Translations under genes and position numbers: made by a program
Shown here: one piece after another, positions 31,531 through 42,915 of the stretch
Numbering within the stretch: position 1 is the stretch's first letter
Layout: the number at the start of each line of letters is the position of its first letter
The notes under the pieces: generated by a model
What the model saw: only the letters and a program-made list of their open reading frames with translations
Database searches by the model: none
What the model was told of the DNA's origin: nothing
Assembly (NCBI RefSeq): GCF_902148845.1
Contig: NW_021941230.1
Span: 324,501 to 388,500 of the forward strand
Direction of reading: 5' to 3'
Source of the DNA: Salarias fasciatus
Taxonomy: Eukaryota; Chordata; Actinopteri; Blenniiformes; Blenniidae
DNA: 64,000 nt

Positions 31531-33100
31531 TCATCTGACCCAGATGAGTGACACCAAATATTGAATTGAAAAACAGAATATGAGGTGAGAGAAGTGAAAC
31601 TCAAAAATAAGAAGGAAATAGAGAGCTGAAATTTTCAATTGAATGAAATACAGGGTGGATTTGATTGTGAAACACATTTAAACTAATTGATTTACTTCCA
31701 AATTTGACTGTTCAGATTCACAGTAGCAATAAATCAAACCAATGGATTGAGTTTCAAATTAGACTATTCAAATTCAGTTCCTACTGGCACAACTTTTAAA
31801 CCATACTTACTGAATAAAAATGATTGAGAAAGATTGAGAAAAGGAACAGAAACACATTTTGATAATAACCAAGTAGTACTACAGAAATGTTATTTCAAAC
31901 ATGCAAGAAAAAAAAACATAATCTAAGAAACAAAAAGATGTTTGAAAAGGTTGTCGGAGCAGCTTCAACAAAATCAACATCTCTGAGCACAATCGCCATG
32001 GAAACGGGCCCACAAGAGACAACAGAAGCTGAGTGCTTGAAAGTGTTACCATGGAGACGTTTGAGGACTGAAGTGAGTGAATTCTCCTGCAGGTTTTCTA
32101 AACTTGCTAGTTCCAGTCCTCTTCTCCTCAGACAGACAGGTTGTAACTGGAATAAAGAAGGTTTGAAGCTGTGTGGACTCAGTCAGCCTCTCCTCTGGGC
32201 TCCTCTCCAGGCTGTGCTCATAGCACCCTCACTGGGTTTCAACACTCTGGGTTTCACTCTGATTATTACCAGCTTCACTTCTCTGCTCCACTCGTCTCAC
32301 CACGGCTCAGAACGTTGACGTCCCATGCCGTTAGGACATCCAGCCCCAAGGAAGAACAATTGCTCTGCTTACACTGGCATTAGGGCTGTCAGAAGTGGTC
32401 TGGAACACACCTGATTGCACAGGCTCTGTAAACAGTCATGTGTTGCAAATCCGTTCTGGAACAGTGGCGCAGCAGGACAATGTGTCATATGTAACAGGAC
32501 AATGTCATCAGTGAGCCCAGCTCCTCCATTTAATACATCATGAAGTCACTTTGAAGGCAGCTCCATTTCTCTTTGACCTTTGACTCAGTTGTGAACTTCT
32601 TTTGGACTTTAACAGCCAGCCAAGCATGAAAATGTAAGAGAAGCTTCTGCTCTGCTTCAGTCTGAACAGTGTCATTGTTGCTCTCCTGTTTCAGCCGCTG
32701 CATCAGAGACTTAGTTTTGTTGTGTCAGTTCTCAGAAGAGATCTGAAGTGTTCGGATAGGATAGCAGAGGATCAAACTATATTAATCCCACATGGGAAAT
32801 TCAGTCATCACAACAGCTCCATATGCACAGGATCACACAAGTGTTTTATCTACATATACGACTGCTGGGCAACGATGACATTTCTGATTTGCGACTAATC
32901 GCATATTTTTTTCTGTGATTAATCGCAATTAATCGCATTATGCGCAAAATATGATAATGAATTCAAAAGTAGTCTGTAATGATCATCCTGCCCCCAGCCG
33001 GGGGCAAGAAGCAAGAATTTTGCAAGAAGCATACATTTACAATAATAATTAAAAACTTCAAACACCAAGTCTTTACCAAGATTGCCACCCCCGACCCCTC
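31531..33100. other. Arm sequence with an unassigned 143-codon ORF
   Basis: An open frame of 143 codons (31,887-32,318) is identical at protein level in the other arm (54,989-54,558), but nothing in it matches a family I know and it has no clear splice or promoter context. At 32,880-32,945 there is an A/T-rich TTAATCGC tandem. Confidence 0.3.
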
Positions 33101-33101
33101 C

Positions 33102-33102
<1 letters not shown>

Positions 33103-33166
<64 letters not shown>
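33103..33166 (+). repeat. (CA)n microsatellite
   Basis: About 64 bp; the mirror tract at 53,693-53,774 is about 82 bp. Confidence 0.95.
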
Positions 33167-33169
<3 letters not shown>

Positions 33170-34485
33170 CAAGAGCAGAGCAGATAAAAAAAAAAAAGAC
33201 CTGACAGAGAAGACAGGATGAATTCAGTCATGCTGTATTGTGCCTCATTAAGCCAGATTGTGTGTTGAAGGGAAATTTACTTTATTTTGTGTGTTTCCAG
33301 CACCTGAAGACTGCCCAGCAGGCCCAAACGTTCTGCCGGCAGAAGACGCGATTCAAGTTTCACTTTCATTTTTGTCATATTTGCGCTCCTTATTTGAGTT
33401 TGTGCCTCATACCAGCCTTTTCGTCCTGATTTTTCTGATAATTCGGCTGAGTTCATGATGGCAAATAATGAGGAATGGACCGAGTTTCACTGCAGAAAGC
33501 TCTGCTGCTGTGTGTGCTTTTTTGATGCCCCGCTGTAGCGCAATGTGTGTGTGCGTGTGTGTGTATGTGTGTGTGTGTGGGGGGGGGGCGCTTAACTCCT
33601 GATGAAAATGTTTATATATACACATGCTGGGATTCGTGGTTACACAAAAGAAACTGTTCATTTGCCATGACTGAAAACTTTGTGTGTGTGCTTCCTTGCT
33701 CCAAGACACACATACAGCAAGGGGGAGGGGACAGCCGTCACCTGGGTTCTGCCCCAGACCTCCAAAGGAGCAGTTCTCCTGAGTCCTCCGGAAGGAAAAG
33801 GGGGCTGGTCCTGGTCCCCCAGCCGGCTAGCCAGCACTGCTGACGGCTAACAAAGGAAGGAGCCCTCCGCCCAAGGCCTAAGAAGAGGGGACACATGCAG
33901 CATCCAGCCTTCCCACCAAGGACCACCAGGACAGTGGCCTCAAGTGGCCGAGCTGGTCGGTGCCGACTTGGCCGGAAGCCTGTAAGCTGCTTACCAACTC
34001 GGCCAAAAGCCTTTTTTTTTTTTTTCTTAATGACGATGGCGGCTCGACGTCGCTCTTTGATCCTTGGATGTCGGCTCTTCCTATCATTGTGAAGCAGAAT
34101 TCACCAGGCGCTGGATTATTCTCCCACTAATAGGGAACGTGAGCTGGGATTAGACCGTCGTGAGACAGGTTAGTTTTACTCTGCTGATGTTGTGTTGTTG
34201 CAATAGTCATCCTGAGCTGATGGACAACACAGATCATGGAGACTCTTTTACAAAGTTGCACTGAGAGAGGAAGCAGGCCTCACCCCCTCTCAAGCTCTCT
34301 GTGGGGAACAAATCCCTCTGATCCGCCATTTTAACTGTAGTCTTCAGCCGGCCGCCATTTTGATCTGTAGTTCCATCCCTCGATCCTCCATCCCATCTCT
34401 CAAACCATCTCTCTCCCTCACACACACACACATGCACACGCACATTCTTGCAAACACGACTTGTACAGGCATCCAGATAGAATTG

Positions 34486-34957
34486 TGTCAGGATCCTGTT
34501 CAGGCAGGCAGCAGGCAGCCCCAGTCTCCCTGGGTCCTGCTGATTGCTGATGACATTCACCTGGGACTGCCTGCCAAACTCTCCCTGCCACCTGCTCTGT
34601 GCCGATCGTTACCCTTCCCAGACTCCCTTGCTGCTGCAGAGGGATTCGGCTGCTCTGCCAAGCCGAGAGGAGGTTTTGGTCACGTCTTGCCTTGTCTTAT
34701 CTTGTCTCGCCACACCACGACCTCGCCACACCATGACCTCGCCACACCATGACCTCGCCACACCATTAGCTCGCCACGCCATGACCTCGTTACACCACGA
34801 CCTCGCCACACCACGCCACGACCTCACCTCTATCCAACCTGTGACGCTGCTGCCAGGCTGCAGTCCTCCTGGTTTTCCTGCACCGAATAAACCTGCTCGA
34901 CCGTTAATCCTGCTTCTGTCTCTCTGTGTTGGGTCTAACTGCACACCGACCATGACA
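34486..34957 (+). mobile_element. Candidate solo LTR with 16-bp minisatellite
   Basis: Begins TGTCAGGATCC and ends CCATGACA, with an AATAAA-type signal (34,886) near the end, as in an LTR of fish LTR retrotransposons. No internal coding region accompanies it. A tandem 16-bp unit (CTCGCCACACCATGAC) at 34,716-34,830 occurs about seven times here and about twelve times in the mirror copy. No clear 5-bp flanking duplication was seen, so the call is tentative. Confidence 0.45.
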
Positions 34958-35369
34958 GAGTTGTGTGTTTGGTTTTGCTTTATTATTAATAAACATACTT
35001 TTTGGGATCCTTTGTGTCATTGATGTTTCACAGTTATGAATGGAATGTTGATCTCTTCTGTCCAAGAACTCCAGAATCCTTCAGGTTTTACTGGTAAAAT
35101 TTGGTAATTGCTAATAATGTCATTATTAATCCAAATTCCAAATTAATAGTTTAACCAAGTTATTGAGACTGATTACAACAGATTGGTTCTTTTCCTACTA
35201 AAGGCAGGTGGTGCCCCGAGGTTTTCTGATGAACATCAGATCCCAAATTCTTTAGTTACCGGTGATAATCATTAATTTTTACTGATAGCCAAATTTATTA
35301 GCTTGACATTCCAACATTAATCGTGCGGCCCATGTGAGGCAATAGAACATGACTGAAAATCCCAGAACA

Positions 35370-35680
35370 TACATATATATAGTGGAGTCTCTGAGGAGAG
35401 GACACCGTAAAAGCCAACATCCTTTTCTAAATGGACGATTCATTGGACTCAGACAGGTTTTAAAGACAGCTGAACAACAGACTGGTGTTCTCAGTAAATT
35501 TCAAGCTGAGCCACACTGAAATGGACAAAATGCTTGAAATTTCAGTGATCATCTTCCTGATGATCTCCCAACATCTTGGATTTCTCTTTCTCTTCTCTGA
35601 GACTGAAGCTCCGCCTCAGGAGCTGTTTTCTAACAGCTGTGTTTTCAGTGTCTCCAAGCTCTGTTGTTGTGGAACTGGAC
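35370..35680 (+). pseudogene. Orphan TATA promoter and leader-like first exon
   Basis: A TATATATAG box at about 35,375-35,383 is followed by an open frame whose second or third ATG (35,521 or 35,530) begins MDKMLEISVIIFLMISQHLG. This hydrophobic leader resembles the first exon of immune-type cell-surface proteins. No downstream exons were found in either arm (mirror 51,313-50,978). It may be a leftover first exon, or chance. Confidence 0.3.
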
Positions 35681-35844
35681 TTTGGTGTTTTCACATGACT
35701 CTTTCTTTTCATGTAAAACAGAGTTTTACACTGAGACTCCTGATGAATCTTTCAGTTAAACTTGGGAATTTGTCACTTGTAACTTTGTCTTGTGCTCTCC
35801 TGCATTTTACCATTCACTGACTCCACGGTCAAAAACTGCTCCAT

Positions 35845-36110
35845 GGACACCCTTGGCTCAATTGGGAGAGTAGCCTTCTTTTGTTCTCAAATTTATAGGT
35901 TTGATTCCCATTTTCCACTGTCCATGGGCCAAAGCATCCTGGAGCAAATCACTGAATCTCCCAGTGGAAGAGCACTGCGTCTTGCATGTGGCAGCCATTG
36001 TTTAGGGCAGTGGTGGCCTGGAGGCCAGAGAAGGGGACTGATAATGAAGAGTTCCCAGGTTCAATTTCCACTGTGGGTCTCTGAGCAAGGCATCAGTACT
36101 GTGATGTGGC
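35845..36110 (+). repeat. Two tRNA-derived SINE-like blocks
   Basis: The first block has TTGGCTCAATTGGGAGAG (box A-like) and AGGTTTGATTCCC (box B-like). The second has GGCAGTGGTGGCCTGGAGGCC and CAGGTTCAATTTCCACTGTG. Neither folds as an intact tRNA. They sit upstream of the truncated promoter at 36,380-36,472. Confidence 0.5.
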
Positions 36111-36379
36111 AACACCTGTGTGTTCTAGAAACAGGATTGATCAATGTGGTAAGAAAAGAAACTGTGCAGTAAAATAATGTTTTATGTCTTTTCGATAAAT
36201 AAAAATGCATCACTGTTTATTCAGAAGGGATTCCTACCAGATGAATTTCAAGGCCTTGATGTTGGTATTTAGTAATATGATGTGTTTTGTAACTGTCATT
36301 AGAGGTTAGTTTGAAAAGAACATCTCTCAAATCCTTTGAATCACTAATTTTTCTGTTGGTTTGGAGCCAATCTTCATGA

Positions 36380-36472
36380 CGAAAACAAGTTGTTGCAGTG
36401 CAGCTTTGGTAAGAAGTCTATCAAACACTCTGGGTCCTGGATAAAAGCCTGAGTCCTCCGTACACCGTCACA
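36380..36472 (+). promoter_or_regulatory. Fourth copy of the gene promoter, exon 1 deleted
   Basis: GGATAAAAG at 36,439-36,447 and the flanking conserved block match promoters A, B and C. Homology stops at about 36,472 within the 5' UTR, and the next bases match the mirror arm at about 50,118. The leader exon and about 200 bp present at 50,118-50,330 are thus missing. Confidence 0.75.
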
Positions 36473-37160
36473 CACAAAACTGTGCCTTTTTTAATTTAAT
36501 ACGTATATTGCAAATGCATCATGAAATGTAATCATTTTGATAATGATCAAAGATAGTTGTAACTTTTTGAAATAAAGACTCTGATATACATCAGATAACC
36601 TCGGGCACCACCCTTGTGAATGAGAAATGAATGCCAGTTCATTGATATTTGTCTCATAAAATACACTAAACTATTACTTTGGACTTCAGATCAATCATTA
36701 AATTAATAACAATCACCAAAGTTAAAAACCTGAAGAGTTTCAGACCTCCAGGAATAGAATAGTTTCATTCATCTTCTTGTATATAATAACAATAAGAACA
36801 ACAGGCTTGATTCCAAGAAATGATATTTATTCACTGACGAAGCAAAGCAAAACACACTGATCCTGTCGTCTCCTGAGGAGCCGTCCATTTGAAAGAGCCG
36901 TTCAAAAGACTGGCTCCTTGACAAACGTCACGTGACTCTATTAGAGACCTCAGCCTCATTAGTGTGGACTCAATCTGTTATTTTCTGACAACTGACATAG
37001 TTACTGTCAGTTATGAGTTTTCATCTGGTTCTTTAATTTGTTTAGTGACAGATTCAGGAGATGATTTTCTGATACACATTACATTGTGGCTTCCCTTGCA
37101 GGTTGTCCCCAGAGAAGAGCTTCAAAATGCTGCGACGTGTCCTTTAACTGAGCATTTTAT

Positions 37161-37240
<80 letters not shown>
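37161..37240 (+). repeat. (GT)n microsatellite
   Basis: About 80 bp, close to the inner edge of the left arm; the mirror tract at 49,375-49,429 is about 55 bp and interrupted. Confidence 0.95.
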
Positions 37241-37244
<4 letters not shown>

Positions 37245-37349
37245 CCTTTGCTAAAACCGGCAAATCCACTAAAAGCAGTCAATACGGTGTTTCAAATTAA
37301 CTGGTTTCCTTGTTACCTGGTGACTGACTTAAAAAATCAAAAAAGATGA

Positions 37350-37830
37350 AAGCGGAAAATGACTGGTTGATCAGTGTTAATGATAGAGGACGGTATGTTT
37401 TCACAATGGAATCCCAAACTCCTTCAAAATCAAAGTCTGATTTAGATTATAATTTCTAAAAAGGTGAAAACGGAAAAAACATGAAACCGGAAAATAAATG
37501 GTTGATCAGTGTTAATCAGAGAAGACCCTACCTTTTCACAATAGATCAACTAGAAAATTTCTGCTTTCATCTTTTTGGCTTTGTATAATCTAAAACGGAC
37601 TTCTATTTTGAAGGAGTTTGGGATTCTATTGTGAAAAGGAAGGGTCTTCTATCATTAACACTGATCAACCAGTAATTTTCTGCTTTCATGTATTTTCCGC
37701 TTTCATCATTTGGATTTTATAATCTAAAACGGACTTTTATTTTGATTGAGTTTGGCATTTTATTATGAAAAGGTAGGGTCTTCTATCATTAGCACTGATC
37801 AACCAGTAATTTTCTACCTTCATGTATTTT
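37350..37830 (+). repeat. Foldback repeat at the spacer's left edge
   Basis: The block at 37,357-37,433 (with GGTTGATCAGTGTTAATGAT) recurs inverted at 37,608-37,683 (ATCATTAACACTGATCAACC) and again, in that inverted orientation, at about 37,740-37,815. A second direct partial copy lies at 37,495-37,550. It starts 20-30 bp inside the spacer, next to the palindrome junction. Confidence 0.8.
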
Positions 37831-38082
37831 CCTCGTTCATCTTTTTTGTTTTGTTTTTTTTTACAATTTACTTATTAGTGTTTTTGCAAATACAAATCAA
37901 AGAATCATTAACAATAATGAAGCTCGTACATAAACCACATCCACCGCCCAAATCAAACCCTCTAAGCCAACTCTAACCTTAGCAAAACAAATTAAAAAAA
38001 AATGCTCTATGCGCTCTCCCTGGAGAACCTCCTCTCTAAGCTACGTTCCAGTCTGCAGGGTCTGCTTTTACCGGGTTTTTTG

Positions 38083-41000
38083 ATTTGATTTGATTTATTT
38101 GGATCCCCATTAGCATGGCAATGCCAAAGCTATTCTTCCTGGGGTCCATACAACATCTTCACAATGTGTCAAAGCAGCCACATTATCTACAAAATAATCC
38201 ATATACAAATTCCAAAAACAAAAACACAAACAAATACATAACATAACAACAAACAAACAATACAAGACCGCTCCTAGGTCAGTAGAGATACACAACATTC
38301 ACATATCATATCTATGTAGATCCACACATATTATGCACATTGGTCACACAAAAACTCAAATCTCTTTTGCCCTTCCATCTTACACGTAAACACCCTTGAA
38401 GCAAAAACCCTGATGTAACAATTAAAATTCAAATCCAAATCAGATTTGACAGTCACCCATTTATTTACTGTTTATGCCAGGAACCATTTCCGTTGCAAAG
38501 GTGCAATTTTAAGTAATATTTGTAATTCCAGTTGACCCATATTAAGTCTCTATTATACACAGATGTTTTTTGACCAACTTCTTGAAAATTATTTTGCTGT
38601 TTTCTTGTGCAATATTTTCTGGTAGTTCATTCCATTCTTGCATAGCTCTATACATAACCATTCGTTTAACTGTATTTGTTTTTGATTTAGGTAATGTAAA
38701 ATTTCCTCTGGTAGCGTGTCTGGTTGCATAGCTATGTCTAGCTGAACTAAAATATACATTTTTATACAAGATTGATGGTTTTTTTGTGATTAAAATGTTT
38801 CTAAAGAAAACCAGTAACGAATACAATAATCTTTCCTTTACCAATAACCAGTCCAAACACTTGTGCATAGCTATGATATTTGTTCTGTAACCACAATGCA
38901 AAGCTATTCTTGCTGCTCTATTTTGTACAATTTGCAACTTTTTTATATTTTCTTGTGACGTACTAGACCAAATTACTGGACAGTAGTCCAGAACTGATAA
39001 TACTAGAGATTGCAAGACTAGTTTAATTACACTTAGTGACATGAAAGCTGCACACCTTTTCACAACAGAAACAGCACTTCCCATCTTGGATACCATCTTA
39101 TCAATATGTCTCGTCCATGATAATCTATTATCTAACACAACACCAAGTAATTTTGTTTCTTGTACTTGTTTTACAGGCACATTATTTATAAAAAGATTCA
39201 ATTCAGGCTGTTCTTGTAAAGTATATGTTGTACCAAATATAATACTGTTTGTCTTCAATACATTAAGTATCAACTTATTTTTCCTTATCCATTCCACCAC
39301 AGATAGCACTTCCTGCTGTAGGGACGTATTTAGCTCTGAGCATTTAGGAGCCGACAACCAAATTGTAGAGTCATCTGCATACATTGATACAGTAGCCTTA
39401 TCGAGTACTAGTGGTAAATCATTTGTATAGATTGTATATAATAACGGCCCCAAACAGCTCCCTTGAGGCACTCCACAGCTGACCTCCCTCTCATCAGAGT
39501 AACTGCCATTGAAAAAAACCTGTTGTTTTCTATTTGTTAAATAACTTTCCAACCATAATATTGATGACTGTGAAAACCCATAACATTCTAACTTTTTAAT
39601 CAATATTTCATGGTCAATAATATCAAAAGCAGCTGTAAAGTCCAGCATAACTGCTCCTACTAATTTCTTTTGTTCTATATCCATTAACCAATCATCTGCC
39701 ATCTGAGCTAGGGCAGTCGCTGTGGAGTGGCCTTTCCTGTATGCATGTTGGTAATCTGTGGTTAAATTATTTAAGGAAAAATAAGTTCTAATTTGCTCAC
39801 AGACCACAGTTTCCATTATTTTACTTAACACAGGCAGTAGACTTATAGGACGACTATTAGGTCCAGAAAATGACTGTTTTGCATTCTTTGGCAGTGGTGT
39901 TATTTTTGCCTTTTTCCATTCTTGAGGACACAACATTTCTATCAAACTTTGGTTAATAATATGACAGATGACTGGGGCAATCAAATCAGCCACCATTTTT
40001 AGAAGTCTACCGTCCAATCCATCAATACCTGGTGGCTTATCTTTACAATTTCGCAACATATTTTCTATATAACTAATATTTACAGTATCAAAGTTAAATT
40101 TGCAATTTTTCCCTAACATTATTTTATCTCTTATTAATGAATATGATGATTCATTAGCTATGTCTTGAAAGCTATTTCTTAAATTATTTATTTTTTTAAT
40201 AAAATAATTATTCAGGTAATTTGCTATCTCGGTTGGTTTGGTGAGAAAATATCCTTCTGTCTCCAAAAAAGATGGAGTAGGTCGATGATTCTTTCCCATC
40301 AGACTGTTAAGTGCACTCCATACTTTCTTACTATCATTCTTTATCTCGTTTATCCTCTTTTCATAATATAATTTCTTTTTCTTTGTATTTAATTTGGTGA
40401 CAAAGTTCCTCAATTTACGGTACACTTGCCAGTCTGATTTAAAATTAGACCTACTAGCTATTAATTTAGCTTGATTTCGTTCCATCATATATTCTTTTAA
40501 TTCATTATCCAGCCACGGTGTATTGATACTTCTGACGGTAAACTTCTTCATTGGCGCATGTTTCTCTACCACTTTCATAAACACATTGTTGAACTTCATC
40601 AGCGCTGAGTCTGGATTGGTTTCCATTAAAACTTCTGACCAACATAGCCCACTTACATCCTCTCTAAATTTGACCTGATCAAAGTTCTTAAATGATCTTT
40701 TCATAATTACCTTCGCACCTGGCTTTGGCATTTTAGTTCTTCTAGCAAGTGCCACTAAATTATGATCACTGCAGCCAGCAGGTACTGATATAACTTTTGA
40801 ACATAGTTCAGCTGCGTTGGTAAAAATATGATCAATACAGGATGATGTTAGTGTGCCATCTCTTTTCATCGTTATTCTAGTTGGTTTATCTACTACCTGG
40901 ATGAGTCCACACGCACTTGCAATACACTGAAGCTTATTTCTCATTGAGCATGTTCCCTGCCAATCTATGTTCAAGTCCCCCATGAAGTAAGTTTCAAAAC

Positions 41001-41609
41001 CTAAATTACATGCATTTTCTAGCATGTCACACACCATCTCAAGATGTAAATTATTTGAGCTTGGTGGTCGATAGCAGCATCCTATTAACAGAGGTTTTAA
41101 ATGAGATAAATGTATTTGCAGCCATAATGCTTCTACTTCCAGTGGCATTAAATCATTCCTAATTCTCACTGGCAGATGATCCTGAATGAAGAATGCGACT
41201 CCTCCTCCAAATGCATTTCTATCTTTCCTAACTATATTATATCCTTGTATATTCACAACTGAATCTTCAAAGGTTGAGTCTAAATGTGTTTCTGATATTG
41301 CTAAGATATGCAACTGATATCTCATTAGTATTCCTGTAATCTCTGTTATTTTATTTCTAATGCTGCATATATTTATATGGGCTATTTTCAATCCTTTTTT
41401 TGGCAGTTTATTGTGTCCCAACATTACGTAATTGATGGATAACCTTCTTGATCATCTGACCAACCTGTTCTGGAGCTTTCTCTACAACACTTATCTACAT
41501 ACAAAACATAAACTATCAAACATACAATGAAATAATTCTGAACATGAAGCCTTGCATTGACACTTAAATTGTCCATATCTGGAAGCTTAAAGTAAGCTGA
41601 GATCCACAT
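38083..41609 (-). mobile_element. Non-LTR retrotransposon, near complete (Rex1/CR1/L2-like group)
   Basis: The 960-codon ORF2 (41,424-38,542) is uninterrupted. It has an APE-type endonuclease (ISETHLD about residue 42, GDLNIDW about 150, SDHNL about 220) and a reverse transcriptase (PISLLPVLSKIME, DFTAAFDIIDHEI, CGVPQGSCLGPLLY, catalytic YADDSTIW about 690), followed by the usual C-terminal region. The 3' end (38,083-38,105) carries an ATCAA-type tandem tail. An upstream 61-codon frame (41,609-41,424) ends TAATG, overlapping the ORF2 start. With no breaks in ORF2 it appears young and possibly active. A longer ORF1 is not visible. Clade assignment is by motif impression only. Confidence 0.88.
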
Positions 41610-42110
41610 GATTTTACCACATAACTTTTATTAATTTCTTTATTTTTGATCTTTATTTCTTTACTCTTAACCTTGTTCCTTTACTAAGATTATTAGCACA
41701 GAAAGTTACTATTTAATTTAATCTAAGAATATTGTTCCATTATTCTCTTACACATTATTCTTTCTCCTTTTTCTTTTTCTACCTTTGTGTCATCTTCTAT
41801 TCCCTCACATATATCCCTCTTTTTTCTCCTTTCTCTTCCTCTCTCTCCCCTTCATTCCAACCACTCAACCAAAACTCAAATGAAATTACATTACTTTCCC
41901 AAAAGGCTGACATTACTCATTCCCCATTTTTTTCATTTCCAATCTAAATTAATTTTCAAGTCTTCAAAACAAAAAAATCACATTACCATACCGATAATGT
42001 CCATAGGCAGATGATCTGAACCGGCTTTCAGGAAAGGGCGAATAGGGAGTGGGAAGAGGGTCCATAGAGGGTTCATAGTCCTTACAATACTAGGAAAGCA
42101 TTTTTTTCAG
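41610..42110. other. A/T- and pyrimidine-rich sequence
   Basis: TTTCTCC-type pyrimidine runs. It could include the 5' UTR of the LINE at 38,083-41,609. No gene is seen. Confidence 0.4.
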
Positions 42111-42116
42111 TCCAGT

Positions 42117-42458
42117 TTTTTTTTTTTTTTTTTTTTTTTTTTCTTTTAATTCAGGTGTCTCTTACAATGTTCTAGAGGTCCAAGGTGGACTGGACAGGAT
42201 AGCTTGAACCCTGGCCGATGTTTAAAGAGTAGATATGGGAATACAGTAAGGGACAGGATGATGAGGGGCACGGGGATACTTCCACATTCATTCACGCATA
42301 TGCGGAGATACGAGGAGAGAGGGAGGAGGCAGCGCGCTGTCACACACGCTCACACCCATTCCCGCACACTCACTCATTCTCTCACACACTCTCTCGCACA
42401 CACACGCGCACACACGCACACACACACACACACACACTCACTCATTCTCTCACACACA

Positions 42459-42498
<40 letters not shown>

Positions 42499-42915
42499 CA
42501 GGTAGGTTTGATCACGGTGTTGAAGTACATCTCTGCGCTCTTGGAATCCTTAAAGTATTTCTTGTCATCATTATAGGTGACGATGAGAGTGGCTGGATGA
42601 ATTATGCCATTTCTGATTTTCTGCTCACGCAGCTTTTTTCTTATATCCTTGAACTGGGCTCTTTGTTTGGCAACCGCAGCTGTCAGATCAGGAAATATCC
42701 TCACTTTCATACCTTCGAAGACGATTTCTCCTTCTTCTTTCGCCAGCTTTAGAATGGCTTCACGTGTCGGCTGTTTCTGCAATCTGACGATCATGGCTCT
42801 TTCTCCGGATATATTGGCTTGTCCGACTCTGTGGGCCACTTCCACCACCGGCTCCTCTGGAAGTTTCCCTTTAAAGACAGTTTTCAAAAGTTCTGCCATA
42901 TATCCAGTCGGGTTG
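42117..42915 (-). mobile_element. L1-type ORF1 C-terminal half, inverted
   Basis: The open frame 42,932-42,498 encodes the RRM and C-terminal domains of an L1 ORF1 protein (AHRVGQ, MIVRLQKQPTREAILKLAKE, IRIFPDLTAAVAKQR, HPATLIVTYNDDKKYF). Downstream on this strand are a long CA/CT-rich tract (42,330-42,494) and an A tract (42,143-42,117 on the minus strand). It faces away from the ORF2 fragment at 42,915-44,842. Confidence 0.75.

Larger units (their letters stand above)
20645..37330 (+). repeat. Palindrome 2, left arm
   Basis: Inverted counterpart of 49,290-64,000. Mirror pairs include 20,803/63,894 (gene last exon), 21,683/63,058, 24,079/61,177, 27,655/59,262, 30,502/56,378, 35,485/51,313 and 37,250/49,370. 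Left-only material includes 21,684-23,640 and about 24,405-26,165. The outer limit is unknown because the right arm reaches the end of the window. Confidence 0.93.
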
